In this document: piece after piece, positions 1 through 10,840 of the stretch | Layout of the letters: the number at the start of each line of letters is the position of its first letter | How positions within the stretch are numbered: position 1 is the first letter of the stretch | Source of the DNA: Xestospongia muta | Lineage: Eukaryota > Porifera > Demospongiae > Haplosclerida > Petrosiidae | Direction of reading: 5' to 3' | Assembly: GCA_963693285.1 (NCBI GenBank) | Contig: OY848918.1 | Span: 20,161,484-20,225,483, forward strand | DNA length: 64,000 bases | Notes under the pieces: generated by a model | What the model was told of the DNA's origin: nothing | The model's input: only the letters and a program-made list of their open reading frames with translations | Databases searched by the model: none | Position numbers and translations under genes: made by a program

Positions 1-1834
1 CTTTTTACATAATTTATATTATGAATTAAATTATTATTATTGACAGATATATCTGCAGTGATGGATAGCTTCATAAATGTTATTAGGTATCCAGTAAGCA
101 AATTAACTTACTATCATTATGTATAATACATAAAATATAATACACTAAATTAACTAATGAAGATAGAGACAGATGTATGTGTTCACTATAAACCTAGTTG
201 GGTTAATGAAGGTCATAGTAAGTGTTTACATAATAGGATTATGTAATAATGCTAAGAAATAAAACAAATAGATATTTCTTGAAATCAGACTTACAATCAT
301 ATTATTGATTTTATCTATTGTTTAATGATAATTGATTTATGATCAAATTCTTTGAAATATAATTACATTCCATATATTTAATTATTAATGATAATATTTA
401 CACGTGGTTTGGTACTGTCTACTTGTAGCAGTCTAGTAAGTTAATTAAGATATTTATTTATTATTAACTTAATATATATGAAGTATATTATATTATGTAT
501 AGGAATATATATTATGTCCGAAATTAATTCATGATGTCTAAATATGGTCAATTCCTGGAAAAAAATTAAAATTTATATTTGATTACATAGTCTGAAAAAT
601 AGTATAATATGAACATTTTCATAGAATGAATTCATAGTATGACTTCTAAGAGTTATACTTTACACAGTACATAATACTATGACCATATTGTTGGTAGATA
701 AGTCTTAAAAGATTGTTATTGTAACTTACAAATGCCTTCCACACTGAAGACATAAGTTTTCTAACCTAATATCCTTGATAAAGTGCCTATGCTATAGGCT
801 AAAACAACTGGTGAAATCTACAAAGAAGATTATGAGGTGGAATGCCTGCACAATTAAAATTATTTGTAAATGAATATTTTCAATGACTTCTATTATGAAA
901 CTCTTTAATAGAACTGTAACATTTGGTATTATTAATATGCTACACATAATAATATAAATACATTAATTATAATATTAATTAATCAATCAGACAATAAGAT
1001 AATAGTCAAAATGTTAAAAAATATAACAAAATAAAAAGAATGAAGAAATGTAAGATCAAGTAAACTGATTGATTGAAAAATGGCAAAAGATTGGTATCAT
1101 TGATTATAAGTTAATGATATTCAAATAAGTAGTATTAGTTGTACAAAAAATCTTGAGAAAAGATAGAGACAGAGTTAATGTAAAGTAGTACAATAAGAAA
1201 CCATTATAAGTACATATAATAATTATTATACAAAAATGAAGATAACAGATTACAATATATTTGGAAATAACTTACTTAGATTCCTGTGGTTGTAAAACGT
1301 ATCTATACATCATCCGAGCAAAGGTCCTACTTGATGTTCTTTGTAATGATGAGTATGAGTAAAAGAGAATGAGAGAGAAAGAGAGAGCAGTCATTACCAT
1401 GGAAACAGGACAAGATGAATGGTGGTTGGTACGATGTGGCATTCAAAAGGTCTGGGACCAAGCAATTCTCTCTCCCTCATACAATTATTACAATCGTATT
1501 TGACTTCCAACATTAGAAGTATAATAAAAATATTAATTTATAATTATATTAGTATATTATTAATGTGATTTCTTTGTAGTAACAATGTCTGTTATGTTTG
1601 GTTAGTTAGCAAATTGTCAATTTGATCATAATATGTCATTGACTATATCCAATTATATTATTGACTTATTTATTTATTCCAGATATTAAAGATTCAGACA
1701 TTGAACTTGAAAACTTGGCCCATGTCCCAATCAAACATATTAGGTTGTTCTATATAGTAGATTGATACTATCCTTCTATTTTGCATCACTTATTAATTGC
1801 TAATAACATTATTGATTTGATTTTTAACTTGCAG
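1..1834. other. AT-rich sequence without a recognisable gene
   Basis: No open frame with coding character was found on either strand. The stretch holds one copy of a dispersed repeat (243-933, annotated separately). A short possible exon sits at about 1682-1735, behind a CAG-like acceptor, but has no identifiable product. The sequence just before 1835 ends in a good polypyrimidine-AG acceptor that leads into the degraded death-domain exon. Confidence 0.5.
243..933 (+). repeat. Dispersed direct repeat, left copy (pair with 60607-61291)
   Basis: About 690 bp are nearly identical, in the same orientation, to 60607-61291. Shared landmarks include GTAATGCTAAGAAAT at the start and ACTGTAACATTTGGTATTATTA at the end, with scattered substitutions and small indels between. 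In the right copy the preceding bases read like the tail of a retroelement-type ORF (residues KTYLLKSHLQLYY then stop), so this may be the 3' end of a non-LTR element. That assignment is an inference. Confidence 0.75.
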
Positions 1835-2120
1835 ATATCAAGATTGATCTCCTTCGATTACTACATCCAATTACATTTAAATAGAGACAAAGAGGAGAGT
1901 CACTCAAAATAAGTCGTGAGGATCTAGAAAACGTATGCGATGAAAGGAGTCGAAATAGTGACAGATCTAGACTCTCTGATGTCATTCAAACTTGGTTTGA
2001 CAAGCAACATACTATTGTTACCTGGCATACAATTAACATTGCAGTAGAATTACCACCAGTGTTTGAACCTTCTGTAGCTGAAAACATTATTCATTTCTTT
2101 AGCCCGATAAGTAATCACTA
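1835..2120 (+). pseudogene. Degraded death-domain exon, first remnant
   Basis: After an AG acceptor ending at 1834, one frame reads through about 90 residues to TAA at 2118-2120, interrupted by a single TAG (about 1883-1885, context ITFK*RQRGESLKI). The frame contains LLRLLHPI, GESLKISREDLENV, LSDVIQTWF and TIVTWHTINIAVE, which is the helix-by-helix layout of a death domain with its conserved tryptophans. The stop sits where death domains usually carry a helix tryptophan (a W-to-stop change is one substitution). It resembles, but is not the same subtype as, the death domain of the intact gene ending at 47580. It is probably the C-terminal exon of an older paralogue whose front lies outside the window or has been lost. 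Confidence 0.6.
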
Positions 2121-3036
2121 AACTGTCTTTTTTATCTAGTTAAAAATTAATATGCTTATTCTTTCACTTGATATGATGTTTTTTGATTTGTGTCATGTTG
2201 ACAATTTTTACTCTAGCCAGTTAGAGTTGTTATTGATACTCTTTGTTAACATTTATAATTTATTAATATATTATAATTAATTAATATTAATAAAATAATA
2301 ATTCATATTTGTTTTAAAAATGTACCACATTCAGTTGCAAAAAGACATCGAAAGTTTCTTTCTATGTACCTGCAGGGAAAACTCGTCTCATATGAAGACT
2401 TTGAATGTGGATTATAAATATCATTTCTTACACATCCCAACAGTTCAATCTTCACTCTGTTGCCTGAACATTTTAAGATGTGTATTACACTCCGTGCTTT
2501 GTTCTATAATAGGTATTAATTTACATGTATGCTTATCAAATATCTCATTCCCATTGTTATATATTTTCTTGTAATGTTATCTTTACTTTGTAATAAATAC
2601 CTATATTAGTTTTATTGACTCTACATTTAATTTAATTGAGAATAATACTCAAGTTAATTGTCATGCTAAACACGAGACCATTGACATGATTAACTTACTT
2701 TTGGTAGATTTTTTGTCTCTACTGACACCATTCAATGTTCTTGATAATGCGTTGTATTTAAGCTCATTTTTATTCTATATTTGCAATGAAGTCTACTTCT
2801 TTTCTATCATTAATTGAATCAAGTGGCCAACCTCATGGACAGAATGGAACTCCCATCAATAAAGCAAGACCACTAGGTTAGTAGTTATCACTGACAAACC
2901 ATTAACACACATTTTATTGATTGGAGGATTGGTTAACATTTAATGAAAGATAAAAACAAATTTTTATTTTTCAGTGCATGTTACTTATATTATCATTGTA
3001 AGCCTATGTTTCTAATGGGGATACTTGCATTACTGA
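2121..3036. other. Spacer between the two death-domain remnants
   Basis: There is no convincing gene. An open frame at 2320-2574 lacks coding character and is left out. A short stretch at about 2768-2878 reads SLIESSGQPHGQNG and ends at a GTTAGT donor-like site, so it may be another decayed exon of the same paralogue; support is weak. Confidence 0.35.
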
Positions 3037-3300
3037 GAACAATCAAAGCTAGTTAATCTAATAACTGACATTGAGTATGACTGGGATAAGCTCAGTGTTT
3101 CATTGGAAGTTGAAAATCAGGTTTTAGGTTGTTTGTATTGAAGTAATGATGATAAGACAGCTAAACTTATTGTTGTCTTATGTAGCTGGATCAATACATT
3201 TCCATCAATCTGTACTTGGAATGTTGTTTTGACTTTAGTTGAGGGTCCTATAGTTAAGCATCATTCAACAGCAATGAAAACCCAGAGATTTTAGCTAAAA
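3037..3300 (+). pseudogene. Degraded death-domain exon, second remnant (paralogue of the gene ending at 47580)
   Basis: One frame reads LVNLITDIEYDWDKL, SLEVENQVLG, TAKLIVVLCSWINT and TWNVVLTLVEGPIVK. It aligns residue for residue with the last exon of the intact gene at 47252-47580 (LVGLLTDIEYEWYKI, TKLIKVLRSWMDT, TWDVVLAAVEGPIVK). It is broken by TGA at about 3139-3141, inside the segment matching LIQNNDD, and by an early TAG near 3292. The 3' splice acceptor is not clean. This is direct evidence that the death-domain gene family once had another copy upstream. Orientation is the same as the intact gene. Confidence 0.85.
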
Positions 3301-4324
3301 CTGAGGTCCAGTCAATGTATGGAGTAAAATAGTTGACTACTAATGTTCTTCAGTTCAATTTTTGAATTTTTTTGAATTTAGTTTATGTCTAACCTTTTTA
3401 TAAGTATGTCTATATCATTTAGTATTTTTTTCCATTTTTTAAAAACACATTTTCTGTTATCCATTACTTTTGTCATTTTTGAAGATAACATACTTTTTAT
3501 TATCCACGTTTACTCTATTATTTTTTATATAATTAGATTTTTGTTATCAATCATTTCTCTGTTATTTTAGTGTCACTCTTAGAATTATACAAACTGCACA
3601 TGAATAAACACTTTATTAAAGTTAGTGTTTGGTCTTTTATATTCAATTTTTGATCAGTTGTACCTTTATATTTGATATGATAAATGGATTAATGAATAAT
3701 TTTTACTTCTTATTTTATCTTCTTATCAATAGAGTATACATACACAACTCATCGTGTATATTAAAGATCAAGAAATGTTTACAGGCTTAGTTAGAACTGT
3801 GATATTACTATCACAGTAATGTATAATACTGGCTATATATATTACTACTAATAAAATGTCACTAGTCTACATGAATGAATACATAACTTCCTAATTTTGT
3901 TAACCTTATTTTTAAAAATTACATTGCTTACAAACACAAATAGAAGTATATCTGTAACATGTACTATAAAACAAATCATACACTTAGAATTCATTAATTA
4001 ATCAATTATTAACATATCACAACTATTGATTGATTAATCTATTTAATGTCTGATTGTTTAAACTATCAAAAAATCATTTCCATTATCTTCATCAATTTAT
4101 GATACTTATCAACTGTTCAATATCTTTATCTGTTTCTGTACTCATTTCAATTATTCAATTTATTAAACGATCTATCAAATCCTTCAATCTGTCTATAGTT
4201 ATACAAATGTTAGGATACATTGTTGAATAGAACAAGATAATAATTGTAGAAAATAACTGAAAACTCTTCTTGATTTTTTTGCTGGTACAGATGTATATAA
4301 TGTGTTTCATAGTTGTTGTAATAG
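3301..4324. other. AT-rich intergenic sequence
   Basis: No gene seen. A 61-codon open frame at 3385-3570 is a hydrophobic, T-rich run with no family signature and is treated as chance. Confidence 0.5.
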
Positions 4325-5796
4325 CACTGTTAATACAAAAGTGTTAGATGAACACCAAAAAAGGTGTTTTCACAAGTGGGCAAAATAAACACCTTAAAGT
4401 GTTACAAGTGAGACACTGTCAAAGTGTTACTGAAACACTATAGGTTGTTTGAGAGAACCTAATATTTATTAACACAATGAATAATAATATTATAACTGAT
4501 ATATGAAGTACAATAGAGTTTAGTGTTCACATAATCGTTGAGGGAAATGTAGTTAGGGTAGTAGGAAGTTCTTGTTCATCTTTTAAATTGCAAACAGCAT
4601 ACTGTACAAAATTTTGAAGTACGTGAACTAAGTTATCATAATCCTATGTGTATGCTATTTTAATAGGTTTGGTCCACTTGTGCATCACTGGACAGTTCGT
4701 TTTGAAGCTAAACATCGATTGTTAAAACAGTTATCTACTAGAATGGGCAACTTCAAAAACTTAGCTCTATCTTTAGCTAGTAGACATCAAAGTTTACAGT
4801 GTTATCTGTTGAAGGAGAATGCTCCCCTATTGAAAGCTATTGAGTGTGGACCAGGTAAATGTTTTCTCAAGTGTTATGATGACAATATATAGTATAAATA
4901 CATATACTGGACATTCAATATACATGTAATAAAAATTACTTTAAACCATATCTTTTTTAGAAGCTCATCCAAGCAGCTCTTATTTACAATGTCAACAATT
5001 TCTTCCAGAACATCGTTTGTAAGTCCATTGAAATTCTAACTATCATGATCATTTGTTGTTTGTCCAAAATTGATAGTACATTCACTAAGTAACAATCTCA
5101 TTGTGAGGAATGTGGAATGGTGTACATTTGTGTATATTTTTCTGCTACCATTTAGGTAGTACAATACTTGTATATATTATATGTGTATAACATACAATCA
5201 CTTAAGTAAACAATGGTGAATGGCCAAAAGTATAGCTTGTATAGTATTCAAAGTTAACCAGGCATGTTTAATTGACCAATCACTATATTACTATACATAG
5301 TTTGTTTATAATGGCTATACTGGTTTATATCTCATTATACAGCTTCAAATGGGTTCGAATACATGGCACCTACTACAATACCTCAACAACCTTCATTATC
5401 CTTCAAGAGAGGGTGGAGGAAGACTTAACTTTCGGCAAAGTTCAAGACATTATTTTCAAAGATGGAATAACATTTCATGTACAACGTTTCAAGACAATTG
5501 AATATAATAGACTCTTTAATTGTTATATCATTTCGGAAACAGAAGACTTTCATTTAATTCCTAATGATTCTTTATCTACATATATTTCCTTACATCAGAA
5601 CTATATTTCATCAAATATTGCCCTTGTGTTGAAATATTATGTAAAATAATAGTTGTATAACCTTGTTGTAATATTTCACCATTTACAAACTAACACTTAG
5701 TTGGTGTATGGGTAACACATGGTGCAGTGTGAGCACACCAATATGGTGTAAGATACATACACCATGGTGTTTACGTAACACCATGTTTTAACAGTG
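4325..5796. mobile_element. Internally deleted CACTA-like element
   Basis: The left end begins CACTGTTAA at 4325 and the right end finishes TTAACAGTG at 5796, an inverted pair that continues with partial matches. Both ends carry clusters of short GGTGT/ACACC motifs (4360-4440 and 5695-5790), the subterminal repeat pattern typical of CACTA/EnSpm transposons. Inside lie three spliced exons that make up only the C-terminal part of a transposase. At 1,472 bp the element has lost most of the coding region. The 2-3 bases flanking the two ends do not match cleanly, so a target duplication could not be confirmed. The flanks do share a similar TTGTAG/TTGTTGTA motif. Confidence 0.7.
4667..5649 (+). pseudogene. 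C-terminal fragment of a CACTA/KDZ-type transposase, three exons
   Basis: Exons 4667-4854, 4961-5018 and 5343-5649 have GT-AG borders and join in frame (phases 1 and 2), ending at a TAA. The first exon carries FGPLVHHWTVRFEAKH followed by NFKNLALSLASRHQ. This is the same block as GPLINSWTMRQESKL...NYKNVPKTIARTHQ in the intact transposase at 22991-25641, and it includes the candidate catalytic glutamate (RFEAK). The last exon matches that protein's C-terminal domain (FGKVQDIIF / FGKIIDLV). The zinc fingers and the DDE core upstream of the E block are missing, so it cannot be an active transposase. The surviving exons show no stops, which suggests recent deletion or a truncated expressed product. 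Confidence 0.75.
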
Positions 5797-5849
5797 ATGT
5801 TGTAGCAGTTCCAAAAAAAGCAGCAAAAGACAGGTTTACTTCCAGTAAA

Positions 5850-7074
5850 CAATTAGTGTCACATTGATACATGTGTCTTTTATAATAAATGATATTGATT
5901 GTATACTGTAGAAGTATAATATGATAATATGTTAATGAGATGAATTTTCATTTTTGGTGATCTAGTTAATAGACATATTGACATATAACTAGAAGTAATA
6001 ACAAATACATGATTGTTGTTTAAAGATTATATTGTCTGAATAATTCTAATTGAATGAGAATAATTTCTGTTACAATGTCCTCTTCCAAATAACCTAATGA
6101 AAGAATACAATATTGTGACACAATAATGACTAATGACAATATGTTTGTAGTTATCCAGTAACAGACCTCACGAAATATATGGAAAAACAATGTAGTGTTT
6201 AACTGAAACAGGATTTATTATATCAACAATATTAGTTATACATAATTGTGTAGTTTATGATACTGACTTCACTGTACTTAGATAGCTACTGTGAACATTG
6301 ATACATTGCTGTTTAACATGAAAGTAATACTAATCTCTTGTTTGGAGTTGCTACATTCAGACCACATTTGCTCTATGCAAAATGTCTAGGAGTTGAGTAG
6401 CAAGTAATTATTGGTGTGTGATACTTACACCACTTATATCAACCCAGTACATACATAGTGTGAGTGTATATCTATTACATATAGTAGTAGTTAGTAGACA
6501 GACAGTATACTCTATCTTACTATAATTACGTTACAGTTGATTTAGTTAGTAGAGTTTCCTCATTCCAATGTAGTAGATACATACTATCTAACTATGTATT
6601 ATCTATAGACATCTTTATATTAGGAACATTGTCAGTTGAAGGAACTACACTTATCCACACAACTACACTAAATAGTGTGGTGTTGTCAACTTTTTAAAGA
6701 AAAAATATTCATGTTATCAACATTAACATCATACTAAAACATCATCATTAACTGAAAAGATTTCATGCAATGAATGACCACTTCATAAGTTGAACAGATT
6801 GTGTTATTTTACTCAATGTTGTATTGTCTACTCATACATCACTATGCAGCCTGTAGTATAGCTTTATTTTGAATGTATTCATTCTTTAACTATTTATAAA
6901 TTTTAATTACAACCAGTACTAACATAGAAAATCAAGTACATAATATTGAGTACTCATACAAGACTATGAAATGTAAATCATAGCATAGCTTGATTCTGAC
7001 AGTAACTGTCACTCATATTAATAATTAAAGGTCAGTTTAGTCAAGCTGTTCAGTCCAGTATTTACACACTTTCT
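5850..7074 (+). repeat. Decayed copy of the main gene's 5' flank
   Basis: This stretch starts GTGTCACATTGATACATG and ends near CAGTATTTACACACTTT. It matches 29067-30040 over most of its length, parts of 30727-30990, and 31507-32600, which is the authentic upstream region and 5' leader of the ankyrin-death gene. Shared landmarks include TGTGTGATACTT, GTTGATTTAGTTAGTAGAGTTT and TCTATAGACA. The block that in the real gene leads into ATGTCTCAGAGATCACTA has diverged here and no start codon survives. It is interpreted as the promoter end of a lost paralogue lying downstream of the death-domain remnants at 1835-3300. Confidence 0.7.
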
Positions 7075-7083
7075 ATGTATTCA

Positions 7084-7203
7084 TTAACCCTTACAGGACC
7101 AATGTCACATATTTGTGACCCTTCTACCATCTGTGCGAGACCAATGTCACAAAAATGTGACCAGCAAGTTTTTATTGTGAGACCAATGTCACACATTTGT
7201 GAC
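7084..7203 (+). repeat. piggyBac-like left terminus with three 42-bp-spaced palindromes
   Basis: TTAA at 7084-7087 is followed directly by CCCTTACAGG, the usual form of a piggyBac end at its TTAA target. Three 16-bp palindromes follow: GTCACATATTTGTGAC (7104-7119), GTCACAAAAATGTGAC (7146-7161) and GTCACACATTTGTGAC (7188-7203). They start exactly 42 bp apart and each is preceded by ACCAAT. Such iterated subterminal sites are likely transposase-binding sites; that role is inferred. No matching right end was found downstream. Confidence 0.65.
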
Positions 7204-7376
7204 AAGTTAATAATTTGCTATTTTATATTACTTAAGTTAGTTTAAACTGCATATTTATCATTATTTTCGTCATTTTTAGAAATTTATTAATATTCATTAA
7301 TATTAATTAATAATTACTAATTAATAAACGCGCATAGAGGAGAGGCTGCTTGTATCTATAGTAATCAATAAACAAT

Positions 7377-7859
7377 ATGGCGTGCAGGATCACAACAGAA
7401 CAAGTGCTAGAAATTTTGGATGAAGAGCTAGATGTAGGACTAAATATGGAGTATGGAGAAGGTGATGAAAGTGACAGTGATGTAGATGATACGTTTTTGG
7501 AAGAGAGGATTTGGGATGACCTGGAGTATAATGAAGATGGTGTATTAGATAATAGTTTTGGAGAATGTGATAGTAGCAGTAGTGAAGGTGGTGATATTGA
7601 GAATGACACTGGCAATAGAACACGAACAGGACATTGTACTGTTAGAGGTTGTGTTAGAGGACGTGATACAGATGGTAGAGGTCATGGTATACTTAGGGGA
7701 AGTGGCACTGTTCAACAAAGAATTTTTAATACTAGTAGAAAAGATGATACTCCTAGAAGAAGATGTGGTCCAACTGATGGGCGTGGTATACGAGGACGTG
7801 GCCAAGGTAGAAGACAATCCACACAAGATATGAATTTGAATTTGACGGTAATTTTTTAA
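7377..7859 (+). CDS. N-terminal exon of a piggyBac-type transposase (partial)
   Basis: The frame opens with MACRITTEQVLEILDEE, followed by an acidic stretch (about residues 20-75, rich in D/E and S) and a basic Gly-Arg-rich stretch (about 80-150). This order of short helix, acidic region and RG-rich region is common at the N-terminus of piggyBac-family transposases. The two piggyBac wrecks at 49345 and 55353 begin very similarly (FTRDEVLDIIEDEP). It lies 170 bp inside a TTAA-CCCTT terminus. A GT donor at 7848 (TTTGACG/GTAATT) suggests the exon stops there. No catalytic domain follows, so the element is truncated or internally deleted. The uniform frame could still encode a short protein. Confidence 0.55.
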   Translation: MACRITTEQVLEILDEELDVGLNMEYGEGDESDSDVDDTFLEERIWDDLEYNEDGVLDNSFGECDSSSSEGGDIENDTGNRTRTGHCTVRGCVRGRDTDGRGHGILRGSGTVQQRIFNTSRKDDTPRRRCGPTDGRGIRGRGQGRRQSTQDMNLNLTVIF

Positions 7860-8383
7860 TTTAAATTCAAGTTTTCTTAAAATTCATTTTGTATAGTAGC
7901 CAATGTTTTTTCATTTATATTGTGTTACTTTAACAACACATGTGTTTATCGAAGATATCAACAAACTCAGTGTCGTCAATACTTCAAAATGGTATAAAAA
8001 AGTCAAAATGACAGAATTGACCCAAGTGGTCCTTTTTCTCATATCCAGTCACATATATTTAAAATAAAAAGGAGAAGACAATAGACAAACACATAGCTCA
8101 TGCCATCTTATATAATAGTGATAATACAACTGCCTAGCCCAAATAAATTGATAAGACAACAGCTCTCCTTATATTGCACGTTGAAATCTTAACAAAATGA
8201 GATTCTTGACCTATTTTAAGATATATGCATTCACACAATAGCAAATTCATGTCCTTTTTTAATTTAGCTGAATTATTGTTTATTACTAATAACTTACTCT
8301 ATGTAGCAAATTAATATCCTGCTGTAATTATCAAAAATAAATAATGATTAATAATTATTGGTCATCTTAGCTTCTCAACTTAC
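7860..8383. other. Spacer after the piggyBac-like N-terminal exon
   Basis: No gene found. A segment at about 8012-8056 (ending TTTTCTCATATCCAGTCACATAT) resembles 16842-16873 (TTTTCTCATATTGGGTCACATAT), which may mark related element edges. No TTAA or inverted terminal repeat was found there. Confidence 0.4.
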
Positions 8384-8528
8384 ATGCTGTTGCTGTCTCA
8401 GATGCATTTGGTAATACAATCAACCACAGAGCATTATAAACTGTTGATAAGCAGTGAGCTTTTGCAATTCTAGTATGTCCTTCCCCAGCTTTGTCTAAAG
8501 CTTCTTTGATGACTTGTTCACTCTCACT
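8384..8528 (-). other. Candidate isolated exon of an unrecognised gene
   Basis: On the minus strand a CTATAG acceptor leads into 145 bp open in one frame, reading SESEQVIKEALDKAGEGH, then TRIAKAHCLSTVYNALW and LIVLPNASETATA. It ends at a GTAAGT donor. Both splice borders are canonical and the residue composition is globular, unlike the surrounding sequence. The plus-strand frame at 8491-8706 covering part of it looks like a shadow. No neighbouring exon in a compatible phase was found: a 24-bp open piece at 8298-8321 has splice-like borders but would introduce a stop. Function unknown; it may be a leftover of a dead transposon gene. Confidence 0.4.
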
Positions 8529-10124
8529 CTATAGCATTGTTAATATGCCAACTATGGTTGTTATCATCTTTGGTAGTAGGTATTACTGGTTATGTTTTGT
8601 AATGGTTTCATACAACTACATTCTTATTCTATTTCTGTGTGTAATTGTGAGTCAGTGTTGGAAGAAATATAAATCCAAGTTCAAAAAGAGGCAAGCCACA
8701 TTATGAAAGTGTAATTATCAATATCTAATCATCTGAAAACGATGAAATGAGACAAACAGCAAACTATTTTATTACTTGAGATTAAATCTAGCAATGTTCC
8801 AGATCATTAATAACAGTATTAGTAATTATAATATATATTATTACAATGTTCTATTTCTTGGTATATATTTATACTTACACATAATTGCAACCCAAACAGT
8901 AAAAGTTTTATGTACCTGTAGTGTATACATTGAGACATAAGTAAGTCATGGAGATATCATGATTTTCTATGCAAAAAAAATTAACGAACAATCAATACTG
9001 ATGCTCACAAGTTTACATTACTCATTTATTTAGTGGTATTATCTACAGACTATACTTTGTTTAAGTGTGTTCTTCATGACAAGCATACCAGTTAATTAAT
9101 AAAGAGAAATCAGTTTTATTTCATTGTTGCAATATAATTAAATTATATAAAATTAAAATAACTTTTCAAGTCACATAACTTATATGTATGGTTGTATATG
9201 AACAATTTTTTGCTTCTATATTAAATGACTTTGTATTATGGTATACTGTAACTAATAAGCAGGCCTTTATAAACACCAATAAAACCAAGTTGTGGAAAAA
9301 GTACAAAGAAAATGAAACAGTTATTGTATACATATTGGGTTCATGCTGAAGGAGGAGTCTTCTGTGGATGCCATTCCATAGCATAATTAATATACTGTTG
9401 CTTTTAAAATTGTCAATTTATTTACATATAACATGTATTTATACATTAATAAAAACATACAAAACATGAAATATATTCATATTCTAGTTCTCATTTGTCT
9501 GATTCATGTCAAGCTATATTGATAATTTTGACCTCACTGTACATCTTTGAATAGTGCCTTGTTGTGATTTTTATCATCACTTTTGTATGTATGATTGTTA
9601 TACAGCTACAGCTATTAATATTATTTTATAATCCTTATACTATTTATAGAAATAACATTATCCCTTAGTCCAATATTATTTGTTCTTATATTTGTTATTT
9701 CAACACTTACCACTGCTGAACCACTTTCTTCTCATAATGTTCCTATATATGAATAAAAGTGATCAACTGTGGTACTTATTATGTATTGGTAATGTATCAT
9801 ACAAAAAAACTTGCGTCTTAATTTGACACAGAGGAACTACATAATGTAAAATATGACCTTTTGTCTGATTGGAAAAGTCAGTAATATTATAATAAGAAGA
9901 CTCACTGATTGACAATCATTAATTAAATGTCTAAAAATGGAAATTAATAGACAAATATTGTTTTTGAGTTTGTCAATATATCAAATTTTCCTTTTGAAAA
10001 CTGGAGCTCACTAGATGTGTAGCAACAATAACAAAATTAGTTGAGATAATCTTTAATGACACACATCCACAATTATGATACAAATAGAAAGCTTTGTATG
10101 TATTTTAATCATTGCTACAAAATA

Positions 10125-10700
10125 AACAATAGATCATGTGATTATTGCACATTATGTAGCATAATTTTTTTATTGTATACTAATACTTAATCTACTTGGC
10201 TCAATGTTAATGTATCATATTAAAGTTCAATAATTATGGATTTGGTTTTAGTCACTGTATTAATTCTGATATGTTTGTTTGCACTTGTGATGATATAGCT
10301 GTAATATTTAGAGACACTCAATAAACCTCTTCTAATATGACACCTGTCAATGTTGTATTGTCATAGTCAAAGTATTTATATTATAACTTGCATTTATACC
10401 AGATGTATTTCTATTCACTTTGATGCAACATGTAATACATAGAATCCCTATAGGTGGTACTGATGGGTTAATTGTACTATATGACCAGTCTTGTGTGGCT
10501 ATAATGAAAGTCAGGAGCATACTTGCTTTAGCTTTAATATTGGAAGAGTGAGAGTGTCCTTACTATTGTCATTTGATAAAAGTATCATGAATTCTCAATT
10601 TTCATTAAAATATGTAGACAAACATGATGGAGGTATTTTCCCATCAAGTAAACAAATTGATGGTGTATGTATTACTGTTGTTCTATTTGTGTTTCCTGGT
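10125..10700 (+). repeat. Dispersed repeat related to 52885-53400 and 58890-59405
   Basis: The block beginning CATGTGATTATTGCACATTATGTAG and including GATTTGGTTTTAGTCACTGT and GACACCTGTCAATRTTGTATTG recurs in both arms of the 49-60 kb segmental duplication, with moderate divergence. The copy here has a longer open frame (10491-10739) than the others, including ATGAATTCTCAATTTTCA and ACAAACATGATGGAGG shared by all. It could be a decayed exon of a duplicated gene or a non-coding repeat; I cannot tell which. Confidence 0.6.
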
Positions 10701-10793
10701 GTAGTTAATTTTACTTATAGTAATTGCTCTAACATATAGATTTCTGTAGTAGCTTGAGCCCTTATCAATATACAGTCAACAATACATACATAT

Positions 10794-10801
<8 letters not shown>

Positions 10802-10838
<37 letters not shown>
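10802..10838. repeat. AT dinucleotide microsatellite
   Basis: An uninterrupted (AT)n run of about 18 units, preceded by CATACATATATACATACA. Confidence 0.9.

Positions 10839-10840
<2 letters not shown>

Noticed and set aside
2320..2574. 84-codon open frame on the plus strand
   Set aside because: No family motif, no splice context, and composition like the flanks; chance frame in AT-rich DNA.
7099..7203. The regularly spaced palindromes as a CRISPR array
   Set aside because: Only three units, spacers partly similar, eukaryotic context and location inside a transposon end.
7307..7833. Several overlapping open frames on both strands over the piggyBac-like N-terminal exon
   Set aside because: They are shadows of the acidic and RG-rich frame 7377-7859 caused by its repetitive codons.
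8016..8056. Possible right end of the 7084 piggyBac-like element
   Set aside because: No TTAA and no reverse complement of CCCTTACAGG at this place.
10802..10838. AT run as a replication origin or matrix attachment site
   Set aside because: A plain dinucleotide microsatellite; nothing else supports a function.
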